Shown here: positions 50,267-58,672 of the stretch, one piece after another
How the letters are laid out: each line of letters opens with the position of its first letter
How positions within the stretch are numbered: position 1 is the first letter of the stretch
From: Bradyrhizobium yuanmingense
GTDB taxonomy: Bacteria > Pseudomonadota > Alphaproteobacteria > Rhizobiales > Xanthobacteraceae
Length of the DNA stretch: 64,000 bases
NCBI RefSeq assembly: GCF_900094575.1
Contig: NZ_FMAE01000005.1
Coordinates: 62,001-126,000, forward strand
Direction of reading: 5' to 3'
Position numbers and translations under genes: made by a program
The notes under the pieces: model-generated
Told to the model about the DNA's origin: nothing
What the model saw: the letters and a program-made list of their open reading frames with translations, nothing else
Database searches by the model: none

Positions 50267-52774
50267 ATGGCCGGACGAGATGCGTTGAAGTGTTGCCTGT
50301 TGAGCCTGATCGTGCTGCTGCTCGGAACGGCGATCGCAACCGCACAGCCGTTCACGCGCCGCTCGTCGCAGGTGCAGCATGACGGGCTCAAGAAGACCTA
50401 CGAGATCGCCAACTTCCGCCTTGGCGGCAAGTACGACCTGTCCGATCCCTCCAAATGGGAGAACGGCGGCGAGGGCGGCGTCACGCTGGAATCGCTCGGG
50501 GCCGGCAAGCTGCGCACGGCATACATTGCTGTCGGCAACGCAAGGCGCAACGCGGCCGGCGAGATCACCAATGCCATCGTGATCAATTCCTATTATTCCG
50601 GCGATTCCACCGACATGTACGAACAGTGGGTCAAGGGTGCGGCGTTGTCGGGTGGCGTACCCATCATTGGTCCGGGCCGGCCGATCGACACGAATCGTTA
50701 CTATGTCATCATGGTCGATCCGCTCGGCACTTGGGGCGCGAGCAAGCCGTCCGACGGCCTAGGCATCAAGTTTCCGCAATACAGCTACTACGACATGGTG
50801 CAGGCGAACTACCGCCTGCTGCGCGACGAGCTGAAGGTCGCGCGCGTCGCGCTGGTGACCGGCGTCTCCATGGGTGGCACGCAGACCTACGTCTGGGGCG
50901 TGATGCATCCGGAATATGTCAGCGCCCTGATGCCGATCGGCGGCACCACGCAATCGGATGGCGACGACCCGGTCGGCAACTGGACTTTCCAGATGATGAC
51001 AGCCGCGATCCAGGGCGATCCGGTCTGGCAGGCGACCGAGGGCGACTATTACAAGCTCCCGAAGGAAAAGCATCCGGTGCCGGGCGTGGCCTTCGGCTGG
51101 TCGATCCTCGGCATGACGGGTTATGACTTTTCCTTCCGCACGACCCAGAACTGGGCGGCGGTACAGCCCGAGATTTTCTATTGGGATCCGCCGAACGAGA
51201 AGGCCGGCCTCAACGTCATTAATCGCGCCAAGCTCTACGACGCCGTCGATCTCGTCTGGCGCAATCGGGTCGGCGAGACCCATAACGTCAATCCCTATCT
51301 CGGTCGCATTCAGGCTCGCACGCTGGTGATGCACATCACCAACGACCTCTGGCTCAACTTCAAGCTGGCGCAGAAGGCTGTCGATCGCGTGCCCGGCGCT
51401 GATCTTATCGCACAGGAGAGCCCCGTCGCGCACTACGGCGTGTTCCCGATCATCAACCAGCGCAAGAACGATCCGAAGTTCGTCGCCTTCATGGATGACG
51501 TGGCGGCCCTCGATCGCGCCCAGAAATTCGTCGACAAGAATTACCGCGTGCCCGGCGTCGCCCAGACGATTGATCCCAAGAAGTCGTTCTGGAAGGCCTA
51601 CATGACCTATCCCTATCCGGTCAAATTCGGCAGTGCCAAGGACAAGAGCGGCAACTCCTGGGAAATCGGCTACATGGACGAGTATGCCGGCACCGACAAG
51701 GATCCGAAGGTGCTCGTCATCATCCACGGCAAGGGCGCGTTCGGCGGCCATTACGGCAACATCATGCAGTATGCGCTGCGCAGCGGCCTGCGCGTGATCA
51801 TGCCGGACCTACCGCATTACGGCATGTCGGGGCCCGGCAATCTCGACAAGAATCCTGCTCGCACCATGCAGGACATGCGCGAGGTGATCTACGACCTCGT
51901 GGTCAACCAGCTCGGAGTCAAGAAGGCGTACTATCTCGGCCACTCGCTCGGCGGCCAGTTCGTCGTGGGCTACGCCCTGACCTGGCCTGATGCGGTGCAG
52001 GGCCTCGCCTTGGAGGCGCCGTCCGGCCTCGAGGAATATCCGCGCGAGATCACCATTGCCAAGGACAAGAAGGCGCCTCTGTTCGCCGACGGTCTCGGCC
52101 GAGACTTCGACAAGTGGAAGCAGGTCTGGGACCAGACCGGTATTCTCGCTGCGGAAAAGGCGCGGAGCGAGCAGAACGTCCGCGACTTCTTCTACTTCAA
52201 GAAACGTGATCCGGACACCGGCGTGGTATCGGCTGCGAAGAGCGGATACTTCTTCAACGACAGCGAATATGCCCGTTTCCATACCGAGCAACGCGCCGGG
52301 CTTACCAAGGGCAACCCGAAGGAGCTCGATCAGTGGTGCAACGTCTTCATCTTCGACATCTACACGATCGGTGCTGAGCTCCAGCAGGATGACCCGAAGA
52401 ACCTCTATGAGCGGGTCACCCAGATCAAAGCGCCGATCTTCCTGGCGTTCGGCGACAAGGAGCCGTTCATTCCGACGCCTGCGTTCAACGGCCTGACGGA
52501 CCTCGGCCGCGACGTCATCACGCCGTTCATGACGCGTATGACCAATGCCGGCAACCGGCCGATGCTCAAGATCTATCCGGAGACCGGACACTTCATCCAC
52601 ACCGACAATCCAGTGGAATACGCTGCCGATGTCGTGGATTTCGTGACCAACGGGGAGGTGGACACATCATCGCCGCTCGGAACCGATCGCATGATCAAGG
52701 GCGCCGTCGTCTCTGCCTTGCCAGTGGCGCCGACACCGCCTGGAGCGGCTCCGACGGCTGGCCTCAACAAGTAG
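50267..52774 (+). CDS. Exported tandem alpha/beta hydrolase (MetX-like half plus hydrolase half)
   Basis: An 835-residue exported protein (signal peptide cleaved after 'TAIATAQ'). It contains two alpha/beta hydrolase domains. Residues ~35-410 resemble homoserine acetyltransferase-type proteins, with elbow 'VTGVSMGGTQTYVWGVMHPE'. Residues ~450-800 are a second hydrolase with 'VLVIIHGKGAFGGHYG' and elbow 'YLGHSLGGQFVVGYALTWPD', then 'FLAFGDKEPFIPT' and 'YPETGHFIHTDNP'. Both nucleophile serines are present. I do not know a characterised protein with this arrangement. Its signal peptide suggests periplasmic action on an unknown ester or acyl compound. The next hydrolase gene starts 9 bp downstream. 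Confidence 0.8.
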   Translation: MAGRDALKCCLLSLIVLLLGTAIATAQPFTRRSSQVQHDGLKKTYEIANFRLGGKYDLSDPSKWENGGEGGVTLESLGAGKLRTAYIAVGNARRNAAGEITNAIVINSYYSGDSTDMYEQWVKGAALSGGVPIIGPGRPIDTNRYYVIMVDPLGTWGASKPSDGLGIKFPQYSYYDMVQANYRLLRDELKVARVALVTGVSMGGTQTYVWGVMHPEYVSALMPIGGTTQSDGDDPVGNWTFQMMTAAIQGDPVWQATEGDYYKLPKEKHPVPGVAFGWSILGMTGYDFSFRTTQNWAAVQPEIFYWDPPNEKAGLNVINRAKLYDAVDLVWRNRVGETHNVNPYLGRIQARTLVMHITNDLWLNFKLAQKAVDRVPGADLIAQESPVAHYGVFPIINQRKNDPKFVAFMDDVAALDRAQKFVDKNYRVPGVAQTIDPKKSFWKAYMTYPYPVKFGSAKDKSGNSWEIGYMDEYAGTDKDPKVLVIIHGKGAFGGHYGNIMQYALRSGLRVIMPDLPHYGMSGPGNLDKNPARTMQDMREVIYDLVVNQLGVKKAYYLGHSLGGQFVVGYALTWPDAVQGLALEAPSGLEEYPREITIAKDKKAPLFADGLGRDFDKWKQVWDQTGILAAEKARSEQNVRDFFYFKKRDPDTGVVSAAKSGYFFNDSEYARFHTEQRAGLTKGNPKELDQWCNVFIFDIYTIGAELQQDDPKNLYERVTQIKAPIFLAFGDKEPFIPTPAFNGLTDLGRDVITPFMTRMTNAGNRPMLKIYPETGHFIHTDNPVEYAADVVDFVTNGEVDTSSPLGTDRMIKGAVVSALPVAPTPPGAAPTAGLNK

Positions 52775-52783
52775 GGCCCGGCG

Positions 52784-53668
52784 ATGCCAAGGGTGCAGGC
52801 GGGCGAACTCCGACTCGGCTGGCGGGAGTGGGGAGGAGGCGACGTCACCGTCGTCTTCATCCACGGAAATCTCGCCAGCAAGGACTGGATCGAGCTCGCC
52901 GCGCCATTGTTTCCGATCGGGCTCCGTGTGGTTGCAATCGATTGGCGCGGCTGTGGCGACAGCGACCGGCCGAAGCCGTCGGCCGACTATTCCAACTACT
53001 CCATGCGGCAGCACGCCGAGGACATGCTGGCGGCGCTCGATACGCTCGGGATCGGCTATTGCCATCTCGCGACACATTCCACCGGCGGCATCATCGCCGC
53101 CAGAATGCTGCTCGAGCAGCCGCAGCGCTTCGGCCGTGTGTTCGCGCTCGATCCGGTAACGCCGCTCGGCATGGCCTTCGATGCCGATCAGATCGGATTA
53201 TTCAGGGCCATGATGTCGAGCAAGGAGCTGACGCGGTCCGTGATGGCTACAGCCGCTTCTTCGCTGTTCGTCCCGGAGAGCATGGGGCCGAACATGGTCC
53301 CTCGCTTTCGCGAGGGGCTGGGAGAGATCCAGACGCTGTTCGATCGGATCATTGAGCAGACCTTCGGCGTATCGGAGGGGATCTGGATCGGCACGCCGGT
53401 GAACCTGACGCGGGAGAAGGAGAGCCGTGAGCTGGAGCGCCGTATGTCCGAGATCCGGCATCCGCACCTCGTGTTGTGGGGCGAGCGGGACGGTTGGATC
53501 GCGCCGGCCGATCTCCGTGCCATGGCCGAAGCGATGCCGGATTGCCGGCTGGTCGTCGTGCCAGGCATAGGGCATTCGATGAACCTCGAATCACCGGCAC
53601 TTTATGCAGGCTATTTCGGTGCCTGGTTCGGAGGACGTGCCGCGTCACCATCCACGGCGCCAAGCTGA
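52784..53668 (+). CDS. Alpha/beta hydrolase
   Basis: A 294-residue cytoplasmic hydrolase: 'VTVVFIHGNLASKDWIELA', 'RVVAIDWRGCGDSDRPKPSA', nucleophile elbow 'HLATHSTGGIIAARMLLEQP', acid 'LVLWGERDGWIAPADL' and histidine 'VPGIGHSMNLESP'. All triad positions are present; the substrate is unknown. It starts 9 bp after the tandem hydrolase and is probably co-transcribed from the box at 50195. Its final five codons and stop are formed by the decayed fabI fragment that follows, so the original C-terminus was probably replaced by a deletion. Confidence 0.8.
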   Translation: MPRVQAGELRLGWREWGGGDVTVVFIHGNLASKDWIELAAPLFPIGLRVVAIDWRGCGDSDRPKPSADYSNYSMRQHAEDMLAALDTLGIGYCHLATHSTGGIIAARMLLEQPQRFGRVFALDPVTPLGMAFDADQIGLFRAMMSSKELTRSVMATAASSLFVPESMGPNMVPRFREGLGEIQTLFDRIIEQTFGVSEGIWIGTPVNLTREKESRELERRMSEIRHPHLVLWGERDGWIAPADLRAMAEAMPDCRLVVVPGIGHSMNLESPALYAGYFGAWFGGRAASPSTAPS

Positions 53669-53716
53669 TCCCGACGGGGCCTCGACGTCGACGGCGGCCA
53701 CCACATCATCGATTGA
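53653..53716 (+). pseudogene. Decayed 3' end of a second fabI
   Basis: ACGGCGCCAAGCTGATC, then TCGACGGCGGC and CACATCATCGATTGA line up in order with the last ~65 bases of the intact fabI (48530-48591), with a small deletion in the middle. Only the 3' end survives; the rest is gone. Confidence 0.75.
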
Positions 53717-53822
53717 CGCGCTGAGCAGTCCGGCGACCCACGATCGATGGTGACAATATTGCCAGTGTTTTGCCCGACGGAGCAACCGGTTCCGGGCGAA
53801 CAGGAAACATCAATCAGATCAG

Positions 53823-53853
53823 CCCCATGTCTACTGTGCATGGGGTTGTTTTT
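53823..53853 (+). terminator. Rho-independent terminator
   Basis: CCCCATG / CATGGGG stem with a 9-nt loop followed directly by TTGTTTTT. It ends plus-strand transcription of the two hydrolase genes just before the convergent maoC-type gene. Confidence 0.75.
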
Positions 53854-53865
53854 CGACTCTTTGAT

Positions 53866-54324
53866 TCAGCGATAGTGAAGCGCGATCAATTCGGCCACGC
53901 AGGCCGGCTTCTTGCCGCCCTCGATCTCGATCACGAGGTGGTAGTTGACGCGCAGCCCGTCCGGCGGCACGTCCTCTGCTTCCGCGATCGTGACCCGGCC
54001 GCGCAGCTTCGAGCCCGCCGGTACCGGCGCGAGGTATCGGATCCGGTCGGCACCGTAGTTGAGCGTGTTGCGCAGGCCCTTCAGGCCGATGACCGAGCGG
54101 ATGAACAGCGGGGCAAGGGCAAGCGAGAGCAGGCCATGGGCGATGGTCTTGCCGCCCGGCATCTCCTGCTTGGCGCGCTCCTGGTCGACATGGATCCACT
54201 GCTCGTCGCAGGTCGCCTCGGCGAACTGGTTGATGCGGTCCTGCGTGATCTCGATCCAGTCGCTGGCGCCGATCTCGGTGCCGATTGCGGATTTGATCTC
54301 GTTGAAGTCGCTGAATATTCGCAT
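53866..54324 (-). CDS. MaoC-family dehydratase ((R)-enoyl-CoA hydratase-like)
   Basis: A 152-residue single hot-dog MaoC protein. 'DWIEITQDRINQFAEATCDE' followed by 'QWIHVDQERAK' is the catalytic hydratase motif (Asp and His), then 'GKTIAHGLLSLALAPLF' and 'NYGADRIRYLAPVPAGSKLR'. It would hydrate trans-2-enoyl-CoA to (R)-3-hydroxyacyl-CoA, or reverse it. It is the last gene of the minus-strand scoA-scoB-maoC operon (12-bp gap). Combined with the PHA-synthase-like DUF3141 protein and CoA-transferase it points to hydroxyacyl-CoA chemistry under FixK control. Confidence 0.87.
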   Translation of the reverse strand: MRIFSDFNEIKSAIGTEIGASDWIEITQDRINQFAEATCDEQWIHVDQERAKQEMPGGKTIAHGLLSLALAPLFIRSVIGLKGLRNTLNYGADRIRYLAPVPAGSKLRGRVTIAEAEDVPPDGLRVNYHLVIEIEGGKKPACVAELIALHYR

Positions 54325-54336
54325 GGGTTGACCTGT

Positions 54337-54987
54337 TCAGAGCTTCATTTCCGGAACATTGTCGGGAATGGCGAGTTCGGCCTCCGTCAAGGCCATGACC
54401 TCGCCGATGCTCATGCCGGGTGCTGTTTCCAGCAGCGTCGCCTTGCCATCGGGAAAACCGATCACGGCCATGTCGGTCACGACAAGGTTGACGGGGCGTG
54501 CCGAGGTCAGCGGCAGCGAGCATTTCACCACGATCTTCGACTTGCCCTTGGCCGCGTGCTGCATGGCGACGATCACGCGCTTGGCGCCGGTGACGAGGTC
54601 CATTGCGCCGCCCATGCCCGGGACCATCTTGCCCGGGATCATCCAGTTCGCGAGATGGCCATGCGCATCGACCTGGAGACCGCCGAGCACGGTGACATCG
54701 ACGTGGCCGCCGCGGATCAGGCCGAACGACATCGCGCTGTCGAAGGTGGAGGCGCCCGGCAGCGCGCTGATCGGGCGTCCGCCGGCATCGGTGAGCGTCG
54801 GATGCGCCATGCCCTGCTCGGGAATCGGCCCGGTGCCGATCAACCCGTTCTCGGACTGGAAGAAGACCTTCAGGTCCGACGGCACATAATTGGCGACCAG
54901 GGTCGGAATGCCGATACCGAGATTGACGAGGTTTCCGCTCCTCAGCTCCTTGGCGACACGCCGGGCGATGATGATCTGGGGATCCAT
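54337..54987 (-). CDS. scoB: 3-oxoacid CoA-transferase subunit B
   Basis: A 216-residue family I CoA-transferase beta subunit. 'IIARRVAKELRSGNLVNLGI' and 'GIPTLVANYV' are the N-terminal family motifs, and 'QSENGLIGTG' contains the catalytic glutamate that forms the glutamyl-CoA thioester. 'DVTVLGGLQVDAHGHLANWM' and 'VPGMGGAMDLVTGAKRVI' are further conserved blocks. With subunit A it moves CoA between an acyl-CoA (succinyl- or acetyl-CoA) and a 3-oxoacid such as acetoacetate. It starts 4 bp after the scoA stop. Whether it is succinyl-CoA or acetyl-CoA dependent (AtoDA-type) cannot be settled. Confidence 0.9.
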   Translation of the reverse strand: MDPQIIIARRVAKELRSGNLVNLGIGIPTLVANYVPSDLKVFFQSENGLIGTGPIPEQGMAHPTLTDAGGRPISALPGASTFDSAMSFGLIRGGHVDVTVLGGLQVDAHGHLANWMIPGKMVPGMGGAMDLVTGAKRVIVAMQHAAKGKSKIVVKCSLPLTSARPVNLVVTDMAVIGFPDGKATLLETAPGMSIGEVMALTEAELAIPDNVPEMKL

Positions 54988-54991
54988 GATG

Positions 54992-55639
54992 TCACCCGTT
55001 GGTGATGAGATAGTCGACGAGCGGCGCGGGGGTGACGACGTGATCGGGCGCGATCACGCCGACCGGGACGATATGCTCCGCCGTCACGATGACGGTGTCG
55101 GCTGCCATCGCCATGACCGGGTTGAAATTGCGCGAGGTGAGGGCGTAGGCGAGGTTGCCGAGGTAGTCGGCGAGGAAGGCGTGCACCAATGCGAATTGCG
55201 CCCGCAGCGCCGTTTCCAGCAGGAACGGCTTGCCGTCGACTTCGATCTGGCGCTTGCCTTCGGCCACCAGCGTTCCGACCCCGGTCGGCGTCAGCACCCC
55301 GCCGAGACCGCACCCGCCGGCGCGGATGCGTTCGACGAAGGTGCCCTGCGGCACGAGATCGACCGCGATCTGGTTCGCCAGCATCTGCTGCTGCGCCTTC
55401 GGATTGAGACCGATATGCGTTGCCGTCAGCTTCGACACCAGTGCCTGATCGAACAGCTTGCCGACGCCCTTGCCGGGCGTGGCCGCGTCATTCGAGATCA
55501 GGGTCAGACCCGTCTTCCTCTGGCGCACGACTTCGTCGAGCAGCCGCTCCGGCGTTCCAACTCCCATGAAGCCGCCAACCATGACGCTGGCGCCCGCCGG
55601 GATCATCGCAACGGCTTCTTCGACGGAAACAGCTTTCAT
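54992..55639 (-). CDS. scoA: 3-oxoacid CoA-transferase subunit A
   Basis: A 215-residue alpha subunit of a family I CoA-transferase. 'SVEEAVAMIPAGASVMVGGF' with 'MGVGTPERLLDEV' and 'GTFVERIRAGGCGLGGVLTP', 'EVDGKPFLLETALRAQFALV' and 'NFNPVMAMAADTVIVTAEHI' are family blocks. It provides the CoA-binding oxyanion site and pairs with subunit B. The start is ATG 55637-55639; the longer frame upstream runs through the decayed hydrolase fragment and is rejected. First gene of the scoA-scoB-maoC operon, with a FixK box centred 85 bp upstream. Confidence 0.9.
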   Translation of the reverse strand: MKAVSVEEAVAMIPAGASVMVGGFMGVGTPERLLDEVVRQRKTGLTLISNDAATPGKGVGKLFDQALVSKLTATHIGLNPKAQQQMLANQIAVDLVPQGTFVERIRAGGCGLGGVLTPTGVGTLVAEGKRQIEVDGKPFLLETALRAQFALVHAFLADYLGNLAYALTSRNFNPVMAMAADTVIVTAEHIVPVGVIAPDHVVTPAPLVDYLITNG

Positions 55640-55717
55640 GATCGAAACTCCCGGTCGCCCGACGATGGGCTGAAGGGCGGTAATGTGTGGATGTTGGCGG
55701 GCGGGCGACGGGCTCCC

Positions 55718-55731
55718 TTGATATGGGTCAA
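55718..55731. promoter_or_regulatory. FixK/FNR-type box upstream of scoAB-maoC
   Basis: TTGATATGGGTCAA, centred 85 bp before the scoA start on the minus strand. One inner half-site base differs from the others (GTCAA), so it may be weaker. Confidence 0.65.
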
Positions 55732-55749
55732 GGGCCTCTGGATCATTGC

Positions 55750-55830
55750 GCGCCGTCAGCGCGCCCTTCTCCAACGTGAACGCATGGTAGGCCTTGGGAA
55801 TGATTTGGGAACCTCGACGCTGAGGCGCGC
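55750..55830 (-). pseudogene. Decayed fragment of a second alpha/beta hydrolase
   Basis: On the minus strand the frames spell 'AYHAFTLEKGALTA' and, one frame away, 'LSVEVPKS', matching 'AYHAFTLEKGTLTA' and 'LRVEIQNS' of the intact hydrolase at 49207-50133. Only the region around the catalytic histidine remains, with a frameshift and no start or stop of its own. Confidence 0.7.
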
Positions 55831-56097
55831 TAAAAGGCTCAAGAGAAACCGACGCTTCCGTAACAAAACCGGATCCAGTCCGGAGAGCCGAATCTTACTA
55901 AATTCAAAAGCTTGCCCTTGCATCCTGATGCTGCGTGCTATGTGCTTTGCCTGAAATCCAGAGCGAAGCACCGGGGTGCAGCACGGAATCGCGCTCGAAC
56001 ACCTGTGCGTCGGCGAGGTCCCGCCATTCGGACGGCGCCAAAACGACTCAATTTACGTCGAGCGTGGATCTGCCGGACACTCGCGGAGCTGATTCCC

Positions 56098-56277
56098 ATG
56101 CCAGACAACAAGGTCGACCGTTCTGATTTGGCCCCCTCGATTCTGCCGGCCGGCATCCCCGAGCTCAGCGACGATGAATGCCTCGCTTGTCTCGCGCGCG
56201 CAGTCGAGGCGCCGGATTCGGCGCGGCTTGACGAGGTCGCTGGCCTCATTGGCCGCCTGGCAGTCGCCATCGAATAG
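56098..56277 (+). CDS. Small hypothetical protein (59 aa)
   Basis: ATG 56098 opens a 59-residue acidic, helical protein 'MPDNKVDRSDLAPSILPAGI' with 'ELSDDECLACLARAVEAPDS'. A GGAG lies about 10 nt upstream. Codon use is normal for the region and the C-terminal helix is amphipathic. No domain recognised. The frame extends upstream but without a start site. Function unknown. Confidence 0.5.
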   Translation: MPDNKVDRSDLAPSILPAGIPELSDDECLACLARAVEAPDSARLDEVAGLIGRLAVAIE

Positions 56278-56419
56278 GGCCGGCCCGGCCCTCCCATCAG
56301 GAGAGGTTGCGGAGGGCGAAACGCGCATCGCCAACCGCTATGTTGCGTTTTGACCGAGCATGCTCCAAAAGATGCCGCGATTTTTCTCCGCGGCATCGTC
56401 CGCATTGCAGGGTCCGCAA

Positions 56420-57082
56420 ATGTCCGGTTTTTCGACCGCGCGCCAAAAAATGGTCGATGGCCAGGTGCGCACCAATGACGTCACCGACCGTCGTGTTCTC
56501 GATGCCATGCTCACGGTGCCGCGCGAGGCCTTCGTGCCGGCCGGCCGGCAGGCGCTGGCTTACCTCGATCTCGACCTCGACGTCAGCGAAGGCGCCGCCA
56601 AGCGGTTCCTGATCAAGCCGGCGCTGACCGGCAAGCTGCTCCAGGCCGCCGAGATCGGCGCGGATGACAACGTGCTGGTCGTGGGCTGCGCCACCGGCTA
56701 TCTCGCCGCACTGGCCGCCAAGCTCGCGCGTCAGGTCACGGCGACCGAGTGCGATTCGGCTTTGGCGGCCAAGGCCAGCGACGCCTTCGCCGCCCAGGGG
56801 CTTGCCAATGTCGCCTGCAAGGCGGCGGCCTGCACCGAGGGGGACCCTGCTGCTGCCCCCTATGATGTGATTCTCCTCAACGGCGCGGCCGAGGTGATGC
56901 CGGAAGCGCTGCTCGGGCAGCTGAAGGAGGGTGGGCGCCTGGTGGGGGTGTCGGCCGAATCGAGGCCGCCGCGCGCCACGATCGTGACCCGTACCCACGG
57001 CGAATTCGGTCATCGGACCCTGTTCGACGCCGCCGCCCCGGTGCTTCCCGGGCTGGAACGGGCGGCTGCCTTTGTCTTCTGA
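56420..57082 (+). CDS. Protein-L-isoaspartate O-methyltransferase-like protein
   Basis: A 220-residue class I methyltransferase of the PCMT family: 'ARQKMVDGQVRTNDVTDRRV' and 'VPREAFVPAGRQALAYLDLD' are family N-terminal blocks. The SAM motif I is atypical, 'VLVVGCATGYLAALAAKLA' (the usual isoaspartyl methyltransferase has a Gly-rich G-T-G-S-G-Y). 'YDVILLNGAAEVMPEALLGQ' is motif post-I. In alphaproteobacteria this gene regularly sits before tolC, so it may serve a different target than repair of isoaspartate. ATG 56420 is preferred over 56360 since homology starts there. Confidence 0.8.
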   Translation: MSGFSTARQKMVDGQVRTNDVTDRRVLDAMLTVPREAFVPAGRQALAYLDLDLDVSEGAAKRFLIKPALTGKLLQAAEIGADDNVLVVGCATGYLAALAAKLARQVTATECDSALAAKASDAFAAQGLANVACKAAACTEGDPAAAPYDVILLNGAAEVMPEALLGQLKEGGRLVGVSAESRPPRATIVTRTHGEFGHRTLFDAAAPVLPGLERAAAFVF

Positions 57083-57286
57083 CGGCCCCAAAGCCGCCCC
57101 AAATCCCGTTCTGAATCAGAAGTGTGGCCGGGATGCTGCACGCGAAGAGTTTCCACTGAGAACCACCCCCAGGTAGTTCCGTCGCGCTTGACCGCGTCCT
57201 ATGTTGCGGCGGGGCAACGACTCCATTGGTACGGTACCCCGGCTCGCGGGCACGAGCAGGGCGCTAGAACGAACGGAATTTCACGG

Positions 57287-58672
57287 ATGCATGGGGTGAA
57301 GCTCTTCACCGGAGCTGCGGTTTCGGTCCTGCTGCTGGCGCTTGCCGGGCCGACACCTGCCTTGGCGGATACGATCGAGGGCGCGCTGGTGCGCGCCTAT
57401 CAGAACAACCCGCAGCTCAACGCACAGCGTGCCCAGGTGCGCTCGACTGACGAGGGCGTGCCTCAGGCCTTGTCGGGCTATCGCCCGAGGGTCAATCTGA
57501 CAGCGACCGGTGGCTATTCATATCAAGATTTGCAGAGTGCCCCGGGGACCAACTCAGTCTACGGAACGAGGGTGCCTCGCAGCATTGGCGTGACGGCGAC
57601 ACAGACGCTCTACAATGGCAACCAGACCGCCAACCGGACCCGCGCGGCGGAGAGCCAGGTGTCCGGTACGCGTGAAGCGCTGCGCGGTATGGATCAGAGC
57701 GTACTGCTGAGCGCCGCGACGACCTACATGGACTATCTGCGGGATGCCGCCACGCTCGAAGTCCAGCGCAGCAACGTGCGCGTCCTCGAGCAGACACTGA
57801 AGCAGACCCGCGACCGCTTCAATGTCGGCGAAGTGACCCGCACCGACGTCGCCCAATCGGAAGCGCAACTGGCGGCCGGGAGGACCCAGGCGCTCACCGC
57901 TGAAGCGAATCTGACGACGACCCGCGCGAACTACCGTCGCATCATCGGCAACGAGCCGACGAACCTCGCGCCCGGCTCGCCTGTCGACCGGTTCCTGCCC
58001 ACGACGCTTGCTTCGGCCATCGAGCTTGGCTTGATCGAGCATCCCAACGTGACGGCCGCCATGTACGGCATCGACGTCAATTATCTGCAGGTCAAGATCA
58101 ATGAAGGAGCGTTGCTGCCGACACTTTCGGTTCAGGCAACGGCCCAGCGGGCCGACGAACAATCCTTGATTCAGATGCGTTCGTACACCGCATCGGCGAT
58201 CGCGCAGCTCACCGTGCCGATTTATAATGGCGGTGGTGAATATTCGCTGATCCGCCAGTCCAAGGAGAACCTGGCGCAGCAGCGGCTCAACCTCGAAACG
58301 ACTCGCGACCAGACCCGCGCGACCATTGTGCAATGGTGGGGCTCTCTGCAGGCCACCAAGGCGCAGGTGCAGTCGGCTCAGGCGCAGGTGACGGCGTCCG
58401 AGATCGCCCTCAACGGCGTCCGCGAGGAGGCCAAGGCCGGCCAGCGCACCACGCTGGACGTGCTCAATGCGCAGCAGGCGCTGGTGAACGCGCGCGTTGC
58501 GTTGGTGACCGCGCAGCACGATCGCGTGGTCGCATCGTATAACGTCCTAGCGGCGGTCGGGCGTCTATCGCCGCAGGTCCTCGGCCTTGCGACTACGACC
58601 TACGACCCCAGCGTTCACTATCATCAGGTGCGGGACAGCTGGGCGGGTGTGCGCACGCCTGACGGCCGCTGA
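57287..58672 (+). CDS. tolC: TolC-family outer-membrane channel protein
   Basis: A 461-residue exported protein (signal peptide ending 'PTPALAD'). 'TIEGALVRAYQNNPQLNAQR' is the canonical TolC start; the two repeat halves contain 'VGEVTRTDVAQSEAQLAAGR' and 'EEAKAGQRTTLDVLNAQQAL', the coiled-coil tips of the channel tunnel. It would form the trimeric exit duct for type I secretion and efflux systems encoded elsewhere. The start at ATG 57287 is set by the signal peptide. No export partner lies beside it. Distinct from the NodT-type channel at 3464. Confidence 0.92.
   Translation: MHGVKLFTGAAVSVLLLALAGPTPALADTIEGALVRAYQNNPQLNAQRAQVRSTDEGVPQALSGYRPRVNLTATGGYSYQDLQSAPGTNSVYGTRVPRSIGVTATQTLYNGNQTANRTRAAESQVSGTREALRGMDQSVLLSAATTYMDYLRDAATLEVQRSNVRVLEQTLKQTRDRFNVGEVTRTDVAQSEAQLAAGRTQALTAEANLTTTRANYRRIIGNEPTNLAPGSPVDRFLPTTLASAIELGLIEHPNVTAAMYGIDVNYLQVKINEGALLPTLSVQATAQRADEQSLIQMRSYTASAIAQLTVPIYNGGGEYSLIRQSKENLAQQRLNLETTRDQTRATIVQWWGSLQATKAQVQSAQAQVTASEIALNGVREEAKAGQRTTLDVLNAQQALVNARVALVTAQHDRVVASYNVLAAVGRLSPQVLGLATTTYDPSVHYHQVRDSWAGVRTPDGR

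Larger units (their letters stand above)
55640..56097. other. Gap between scoA and the 59-residue gene
   Basis: This stretch holds the FixK box and the hydrolase fragment listed separately. The remaining ~270 bp up to 56097 contain no frame with a credible start, no repeat and no RNA gene that I could see. It marks the right-hand end of the FixK-box block. Confidence 0.45.

Noticed and set aside
53770..55954. Plus-strand open frames (53770-55005 and 54890-55954) opposite the CoA-transferase/MaoC operon
   Set aside because: They lie antisense to three clear enzyme genes and lack recognisable domains.
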